Below are positions 58,238 to 64,000 of a stretch of 64,000 nt of DNA, piece after piece (the first letter of the stretch is position 1; each line of letters begins with the position of its first letter). Where the stretch lies: contig JAKPQH010000189.1 of the NCBI GenBank assembly GCA_029580855.1, forward strand, positions 62,001 through 126,000, read 5' to 3'. Origin of the DNA: a bacterium (lineage in GTDB: Bacteria; Methylomirabilota; Methylomirabilia; Methylomirabilales; 2-02-FULL-66-22). The translations under genes and the position numbers were made by a program. The notes under the pieces were generated by a model, which was not told where the DNA came from, searched no databases, and was given only the letters and a program-made list of their open reading frames with translations.

Positions 58238-59209
58238 ATGGAGCGCCTCGCAGCCCGTATCGCGTCGTTGCTTTCGGGGCCGATCGTTATTACGTTGGTG
58301 ATGATCTTGCTGTTTTCCTTCCTGTCGGAGGGCTTTTTCTCTGCATCCAATGCGGTGAACATTATCCGTCAGGCCAGCGTTCTGGCGCTGGTCTCCTTCG
58401 GACAGACCTTCGTCATTTTGCTGGCCGGTATCGACCTGTCGGTGGGAGCGGTTATGGGGCTCACGTCCTGCGTCACTGCCCAGTTGATGCTTGCTGGCCA
58501 CGTCCACCCGGTCCTGGCGGCCCTGATCGGCATCGCGATCGCCGCCTTGTGCGGTCTCATCAACGGGATTGTTCACAGTTTCTTGGGCCTCAACCCCTTC
58601 GTTCCCACTTTCGGGATGTGGGGCATGGCGCTGGGGGCAGCGTTGATCATCACCGAGGAGCGGGTCATTACCGGTTTTCCCGGCACCCTCCGGTACCTGC
58701 ACGACGGGGAGGTCCTGGGCCTGCCGGCGCCGCTTCTCCTAGTAGTCGCGGCCTTTTTCTTCTTGCACATCGTCCTGCGGGCAACACCGGCAGGGGTCGC
58801 GACATACGCCATCGGAGGCAACGAAGGCGCAGCCAGGCTCTCCGGCATCCGGGTTCGACTTCACAAAACGGCCATCTACACGTTCTCGGGCTTGATGGCC
58901 GGCATCGCAGGGATCTTATTCCTGGCCCGCTCCAATGCCGCCCAGGCCATCGACACGATTGGTTACGAGTTCGATTCCATCGCGGCCGTGGTGGTAGGCG
59001 GGACGTCACTCATGGGCGGTAGAGGAGGCGTGACCCGGACCCTCGTGGGCGTGGCCTTGATCGCGACGTTACGGAATGGGCTCAACATGGTTGGAGTGAA
59101 CCTGTACCTACAGCTGGTCTTCATTGGGTTGGGATTGATCTTGGCTTATGTCTCTGAGAATCGGAGGTTGCTCCCGCTTCTCGGTCTACGGCGGGCAAAG
59201 GAGGCTTGA
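58238..59209 (+). CDS. Sugar ABC transporter permease (RbsC-like)
   Basis: FVILLAGIDLSVGAVMGLTSC, YAIGGNEGAARLSGIRV. Confidence 0.94.
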   Translation: MERLAARIASLLSGPIVITLVMILLFSFLSEGFFSASNAVNIIRQASVLALVSFGQTFVILLAGIDLSVGAVMGLTSCVTAQLMLAGHVHPVLAALIGIAIAALCGLINGIVHSFLGLNPFVPTFGMWGMALGAALIITEERVITGFPGTLRYLHDGEVLGLPAPLLLVVAAFFFLHIVLRATPAGVATYAIGGNEGAARLSGIRVRLHKTAIYTFSGLMAGIAGILFLARSNAAQAIDTIGYEFDSIAAVVVGGTSLMGGRGGVTRTLVGVALIATLRNGLNMVGVNLYLQLVFIGLGLILAYVSENRRLLPLLGLRRAKEA

Positions 59210-60147
59210 GGGTGCCCCTCTCCTCGCGTGCGCTTTACCGTGTGGCGGCCATGTTGGTCATTCTGGCGGCCGCCTGGCTCCTCGTTCCCCGCTTCGGCAC
59301 GGAGTCGAACATCATCAACCTCCTGCGCCAAGCCTTTCTTTTGGCCCTAGTCGCCACGGGCGTTTCCCTCAGCATGCTGGTGGCCGGGCTGGATTTGTCT
59401 ATCGGGGCGGTAGCCGCCCTTTCCTCCTGCCTCGCGGCGACCGTGATTGTCCAGGGCCACGTGATCCTCGGTATCCTGGTAGGCCTGGCCGTGGGCGCCG
59501 TGGGCGGCCTCTTCAATGGCGTCATGATCGCCAAGCTCAAGCTTCCATTCTTTATCATGACCTTCAGCATGATGTTCATCGTCCGGGGCGTAGCACTGAC
59601 GTACACGCAGGGCACCTCGATCCACGGCTTCCCGCCGAGCTTCACCTGGTTGGGTAAGAGCTTCGTCGGCCCCATCCCGATGCCGGTGATCCTCGGCGCC
59701 GCAGTCCTGGGACTCCTCCACCTTGTGTTGACCAAGACTACGTTCGGGCGGATTACGTATGCCGTGGGGGCTAACGCGGAAGCGGCCCGCTTCTCTGGGC
59801 TGGCCGTAGACCGGAATCTCATCCATGTGTACGCGCTTTCGGGCCTGCTGGCGAGTCTGTCCGGTCTCATCTACATTGCCCGCCTGAATGCCGCGGACGC
59901 CGACCTGGGGATGATGTGGCCGCTGGAAGGGATCGCTGTGGCGGTCATCGGCGGTATCGCCTTTTCCGGCGGAGAGGGAAATATCCTCGGTTTGATCCTG
60001 GGCGGCATTGTCATGGCCGTGGTAGGCAACTGTGTCAATCTGCTGGGCCTACCGGCCCGCTTTCAGGACTTCTTCATCGGTTTTGTCATCATTCTGGTGG
60101 TTCTCGCAGACCACCTCACCCGGAAGCGCGGAAAGGCTGCCACGTGA
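59206..60147 (+). CDS. Second sugar ABC transporter permease (RbsC-like); GTG 59212 alternative start
   Basis: LSMLVAGLDLSIGAVAALSSC, YAVGANAEAARFSGLAVDR. Confidence 0.93.
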   Translation: MRVPLSSRALYRVAAMLVILAAAWLLVPRFGTESNIINLLRQAFLLALVATGVSLSMLVAGLDLSIGAVAALSSCLAATVIVQGHVILGILVGLAVGAVGGLFNGVMIAKLKLPFFIMTFSMMFIVRGVALTYTQGTSIHGFPPSFTWLGKSFVGPIPMPVILGAAVLGLLHLVLTKTTFGRITYAVGANAEAARFSGLAVDRNLIHVYALSGLLASLSGLIYIARLNAADADLGMMWPLEGIAVAVIGGIAFSGGEGNILGLILGGIVMAVVGNCVNLLGLPARFQDFFIGFVIILVVLADHLTRKRGKAAT

Positions 60148-60188
60148 TTGGCAGCGTACGCGCACTATACCAAAAAGGAGGGCGGACT

Positions 60189-61169
60189 ATGAAATGGTTT
60201 GTGTGGCTCGGCTGTTTCACCTGCGTTGCTGTCGCGGTGCTGTCGGGCGGCGCGCTCGCGGCCAAGGCTCCCGGTGACGTCCACGTGGCTTTGGTGGTCA
60301 AGGACCTCACCAACCGCTTCTTCGTCGAGATGAAGTGGGGCGGCGAAGCCGCCGCCAGGCAGCATGGCATCAAGATCACCGTCCTAGCCCCCGAGAAGTA
60401 CGCCGTGGACAACCAGATCCGCATTATGGAGGACCTGATCCAGAAAAAGGTGGATGCCATCGTCATCGTGCCTATCGACGGCGCCGGGATCGTCTCGGGG
60501 ATCGAGCGAGCCAACAAGGCTAGGATTCCCGTTTTCAACCTGAATACGCTGGCCACGGGCGGCGAGGTGATTGGCTTCGCTGGCATCGACCACGTGCAGT
60601 TGGGCCGCATCCAAGGCCAGTGGGCCGTGGATACTTTGAAAGGTAGAGGCAACGTGGTGATCTTGGAAGGGACGACTGGCGCCTCCTCGGCCATTGAGCG
60701 GCAGCAGGGGGTCATGGAGGCTCTCAAGAAAACCCCTGGCGTCAAAATACTGGCCTCTACGACGGCCAAATACAACCGGCAACAGGCGATGAAGGTCATG
60801 GAGGACCTCCTGACTCGCTTCCCGGCAATCGACATGGTCCTCTGCGCCAACGACGCCATGGCGCTCGGCGCCAAGGAGGCCATCAAGGACGCACGGCGCA
60901 CGATGGGTGTGGTGGGCATCGACGCCATCCCGGAGACCCTGGAGGCCATCCAGAAGGGCGAGGTGGCGGGCACCGTGGACAGCAACGGCTTCGATCAGGG
61001 CTTCGTAGCCGTGGATCTGACGGCCAAGTATCTGTTGAAGGATCAGAAGCCGCCCAAAGACACCCTGGTCGGCTCGGGCATGGCCACCGTGATCAGCAAG
61101 GAAAATGCTCTCGCCTTTGAGCAGAGCAAAACGGAGAAGTTCAAAAAGTTTGGGATCAAGGTGGAGTAG
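60189..61169 (+). CDS. Sugar ABC transporter substrate-binding protein (RbsB-like)
   Basis: Signal peptide; MEDLIQKKVDAIVIVPIDGAGIVSGIERANKARIPVFNLNT. Confidence 0.94.
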   Translation: MKWFVWLGCFTCVAVAVLSGGALAAKAPGDVHVALVVKDLTNRFFVEMKWGGEAAARQHGIKITVLAPEKYAVDNQIRIMEDLIQKKVDAIVIVPIDGAGIVSGIERANKARIPVFNLNTLATGGEVIGFAGIDHVQLGRIQGQWAVDTLKGRGNVVILEGTTGASSAIERQQGVMEALKKTPGVKILASTTAKYNRQQAMKVMEDLLTRFPAIDMVLCANDAMALGAKEAIKDARRTMGVVGIDAIPETLEAIQKGEVAGTVDSNGFDQGFVAVDLTAKYLLKDQKPPKDTLVGSGMATVISKENALAFEQSKTEKFKKFGIKVE

Positions 61170-61289
61170 GCGAGATGAGCGGTGCGCCCCGAACCGCTCG
61201 GTGGAAACACGAGGCGCCGGGCCGGCTTACGGTTGGGCTGGGGCCTGGCGTTTGGAACACATCCGGTTTTTGAAAGAAGGAGACGAACG

Positions 61290-62258
61290 ATGACTGAGTG
61301 GACACTACCTCCGAAGGGCGGACACATGGAATCCGCAGATCAGATCTACCTGCAGAACATGACCTGGAAGCAGATCGAAGCCCGGCTGAAGCAGAACGAC
61401 ATCATCATCGTGCCCATAGGATCCACCGAAGCGCACGGCCCGCACGCCTGTATTGGCGAGGACACATTCCTCGTGACACGCATGGCCGAGGCGGTGGCGA
61501 TGAAGGTGGGTTGCACCGTGGCCCAGCCTGTCTGGTACGGATCTCACCCATACCACCACATGGGGATGCCGGGCACCATCGTGGTGCCCGAAGAGATCTT
61601 TGTCGGGCAGCTCAAGGCCATCATGGTCGGCCTTTGGAACATGGGACTCCGCAAGCAGATCCTCCTGAACGGCCACGGGCAGGAGTACGTGATTCCAACG
61701 GCGATCCACCAGTTCGCCAAGACATTCCAGGTGCCGGGGATCTTTATCAACTTGAACTGGTATCACGCTATCCAAGATCACTTCAAGACCACGAAAGACG
61801 GCGGCCCGTACGAGACACCTTTCATCCACGCCGACGAGGTGGAGACGTCTTGGTCGCTGGCGCTCTTCCCGGAGTTTATAGACATGAAGGAGGCCGTGGA
61901 CACCGAGCCGCGCGGGTACCTCCCTGACGGCCACATCGACAAGGCGGGCAACCTGCTCCACCGGGCCATCGCCTGGTACGGCCAGGTCGGTTGCGGCCCC
62001 ATGGAGATCGCTGCGTATCAGCCGGGTGTCGTGGGCAAAGCCACCAAGGCGTCCGCTGAGAAAGCTTATCCGGGGGTCCGTGCCCTGCTGGACTACATGG
62101 TCAAGCTTCACGACGACATCAAAAAGACCTTTCCGCCCGGGAAGCTTCCGCCGATCGACGAGATCACGATGCGGCCTAGGGAGGAGATCGAGGCAGTCCT
62201 CAAGGGCCCCTTTGCGCCCGGTGGGCGAAGTATCTACAGCTTGCATTGGCCGTTCTGA
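61290..62258 (+). CDS. Creatininase family protein, 3-dehydro-scyllo-inosose hydrolase (IolN)-like
   Basis: IIIVPIGSTEAHGPHACIGEDTFLVTRMAEAVA; NGHGQEYVIPTA. Confidence 0.8.
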   Translation: MTEWTLPPKGGHMESADQIYLQNMTWKQIEARLKQNDIIIVPIGSTEAHGPHACIGEDTFLVTRMAEAVAMKVGCTVAQPVWYGSHPYHHMGMPGTIVVPEEIFVGQLKAIMVGLWNMGLRKQILLNGHGQEYVIPTAIHQFAKTFQVPGIFINLNWYHAIQDHFKTTKDGGPYETPFIHADEVETSWSLALFPEFIDMKEAVDTEPRGYLPDGHIDKAGNLLHRAIAWYGQVGCGPMEIAAYQPGVVGKATKASAEKAYPGVRALLDYMVKLHDDIKKTFPPGKLPPIDEITMRPREEIEAVLKGPFAPGGRSIYSLHWPF

Positions 62259-62272
62259 TAAATAAACACCAC

Positions 62273-62299
62273 GGGCGGCGAGATATGATCTCGCCGCCC
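62273..62299 (+). terminator. 12-bp perfect hairpin downstream of the creatininase-family gene
   Basis: GGGCGGCGAGAT atg ATCTCGCCGCCC; no obvious U-tract. Confidence 0.5.
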
Positions 62300-62383
62300 C
62301 CTCGCGAGTAGGTGGCATGTCTTGATTTGTCGTATTCAGCCGCCCGCTGACCGCCCAACGCTGACAGCTACGTCGGAGGTCCC

Positions 62384-63196
62384 ATGGGACGATATCGGTA
62401 CTTCCTGGCCATCCAGACGCGGTTGCCCGACGATTACCTGACGGATGCGGGGTTTCGCCGGAACCTGGAGGTGCTGCAGCGGCTCGGGTTCGACGGGGTG
62501 GAACTGAACATCCGCGAGCCGGAATCCGTAGACCCCGCCCGCCTCAAGGCCTACCTCGCGGAATTCGGCTTGGTCCTCTCCATGTTCGCTTCAGGGCTCA
62601 CGGCCAAGAGCGCCCAGCTTTCGCTGGCGACAACCGACCAGGAGCGCCGCCGGAAGTCCATCGCCCGCACCGTGCGCTTCCTGGAGTTCGCGCAGGAGTT
62701 CGGCGCGGGTGTCATCGCCGGGTACCTCAAGGGCGCGCCGCAGGAGAACGGCCCGGGGGCGCGCGAGCGGCTGGCCGCCTCCGTCGTAGAGCTGGGGCCG
62801 GTCGCGGACCGGCTCAAGACCCCCCTGCTCATCGAGGCGGTCAATCGGTACGAATCACCTGTCGGCCACAGCCTGGCCGACACCTGGGATATCGCCCGCC
62901 GCGCCAACAGCCCGTACGTTTGGATCCTCCCGGACACCTTCCACATGAACATTGAAGAGGCGAATATGCGGCGGGCCATCGGCGACCACCGGGCCTGCTT
63001 TGGCTCCTTCCACCTTTCGGACAACACGCGGCACTTCCCCGGATTCGGCGCGCTCGATTTCGGGGCCATCGTCGCCATGCTGGACGAGATAGACTACCAG
63101 GGAAAGCTGGCCATCGAGGGCAACATTCGGACAAGTTTCGCGGAGGACGTGGAAATGGCCATGCGGTGCCTCGGGCCGCACCTGACCCGCAGATAG
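62384..63196 (+). CDS. Sugar phosphate isomerase/epimerase (IolO-like)
   Basis: 270 aa TIM-barrel; LIEAVNRYESPVG, ILPDTFHMNIEEANM, FGSFHLSDNTRHFPGFGALDF. Confidence 0.85.
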   Translation: MGRYRYFLAIQTRLPDDYLTDAGFRRNLEVLQRLGFDGVELNIREPESVDPARLKAYLAEFGLVLSMFASGLTAKSAQLSLATTDQERRRKSIARTVRFLEFAQEFGAGVIAGYLKGAPQENGPGARERLAASVVELGPVADRLKTPLLIEAVNRYESPVGHSLADTWDIARRANSPYVWILPDTFHMNIEEANMRRAIGDHRACFGSFHLSDNTRHFPGFGALDFGAIVAMLDEIDYQGKLAIEGNIRTSFAEDVEMAMRCLGPHLTRR

Positions 63197-63511
63197 ACGG
63201 CGCGGCGCCGGCGGGAGGCAGCGCACGACGACGGGGACGCCGATCGCGACCCGGCGGAACGGGCGGATGGCGCGGGGCATCCGCCGCAGCGAGATCCGGC
63301 CGAGGCTGCAGACGCCGAAGCGGAAGACATCGGCGGGCGGCGTGAGGAGGCCGCTGGAAAAAGACAAGCGCCCGGGACGAGATGCACCCGGCCGGCCATA
63401 CCGGCCCGCGGCAGCGGCGTATTGGCCGGGACCCCGGCGACTACCGCGCGCCGGCGCTCTCGCGCCAACGTGATCCGAAAGTAGAACTCCGGCACCGGCG
63501 ATTCCGGGGTC

Positions 63512-63859
63512 CTACCGATCCGTGTACGTCAGCGGCTCCATGATGTTCCGGGGCGGCGTGAACACATCGATCAGCTTCGCCGGCGTGTCCGACACCACCC
63601 GGGCTGAATGCACGGCGTTCGGGGGGATGACGAACGCGCTCCCGACCGAGCACAACTTGCTCTCGCCGTCGATCGTGTAGTGGAGCGCGCCGTCCGTCAC
63701 GATGCCGATCTGCTCGTTGGGGTGCACGTGGGGCGGAATCGTGGAGTAGGCCGGGAATTCCAGGAAGGACACCGAGACGCTCTCCCCGTACACCGCCTTG
63801 ATGGTGATGCCGTTGACCAGCGGGATCTCCTGGATGTCCTTCAGTTCGTAGAACGGCAT
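63512..63859 (-). CDS. Cupin-domain protein
   Basis: 115 aa; PPHVHPNEQIGIVTDGALHYTIDGE. Confidence 0.92.
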   Translation of the reverse strand: MPFYELKDIQEIPLVNGITIKAVYGESVSVSFLEFPAYSTIPPHVHPNEQIGIVTDGALHYTIDGESKLCSVGSAFVIPPNAVHSARVVSDTPAKLIDVFTPPRNIMEPLTYTDR

Positions 63860-64000
63860 GGCGTACCTCCCGCGCGTGTCGTGCGCGCCCGGATGCCCTG
63901 TGGGCATCGCCCACTGGCGATGCAGGACAGCACCGCACGCGACGCCACCCACCTCCAATGCGAAAAACGGGCCGTCGCGATGCAGCGGGCACGTTGGCCA

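Noticed and set aside
1-64000. CRISPR arrays, tRNA/rRNA genes, intact IS transposases, prophage genes
   Set aside because: No regularly spaced repeats, recognisable tRNA/rRNA sequence or transposase/phage motifs were seen on reading; a tRNAscan/Infernal run would be needed to be definitive.

Overview
A 64 kb window of very GC-rich bacterial DNA. It is metabolically dense, with no tRNA, rRNA or CRISPR array recognised. The taxon is not certain; the richness in tripartite tricarboxylate (TTT) transporters is reminiscent of Rokubacteria/Methylomirabilota-like or betaproteobacterial soil lineages (inference). Main modules: (1) 1-8.8 kb, minus strand: an aldehyde:ferredoxin oxidoreductase set (AOR, 4Fe-4S subunit, FAD oxidoreductase) downstream of a translationally coupled glpA-glpB-[cytochrome b/heme c/GlpC-HdrC-like]-hdrB cluster; (2) 13-28 kb: M20 peptidase, formate-THF ligase, two complete TTT uptake systems, and MmgE/PrpD, enolase-superfamily, FAH and NIPSNAP enzymes; (3) 28-32.5 kb: IclR regulator and a sugar ABC transporter lacking its ATPase; (4) 33-50 kb: Ldh-family dehydrogenase, carbamate kinase, class III aminotransferase, aspartoacylase-like deacylase, G6PDH, DHDPS-like lyase, Zn-ADH, M48 protease, DhaK/DhaL, and a DUF6036-like nucleotidyltransferase with a small coupled partner; (5) 50.8-63.9 kb: MBL-PilZ fusion, split transketolase, and a divergent locus resembling a Thermotoga-type inositol pathway (IolM/IolN/IolO-like enzymes plus an RbsABC-type transporter) opposite an IolE-like protein, with a LacI-type palindrome between them. 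Several gene remnants (MFS, SDR, PIN toxin, TRAP DctQ, RHS, amino-acid SBP) lie between modules. All family calls come from reading the translations; no database search was run.
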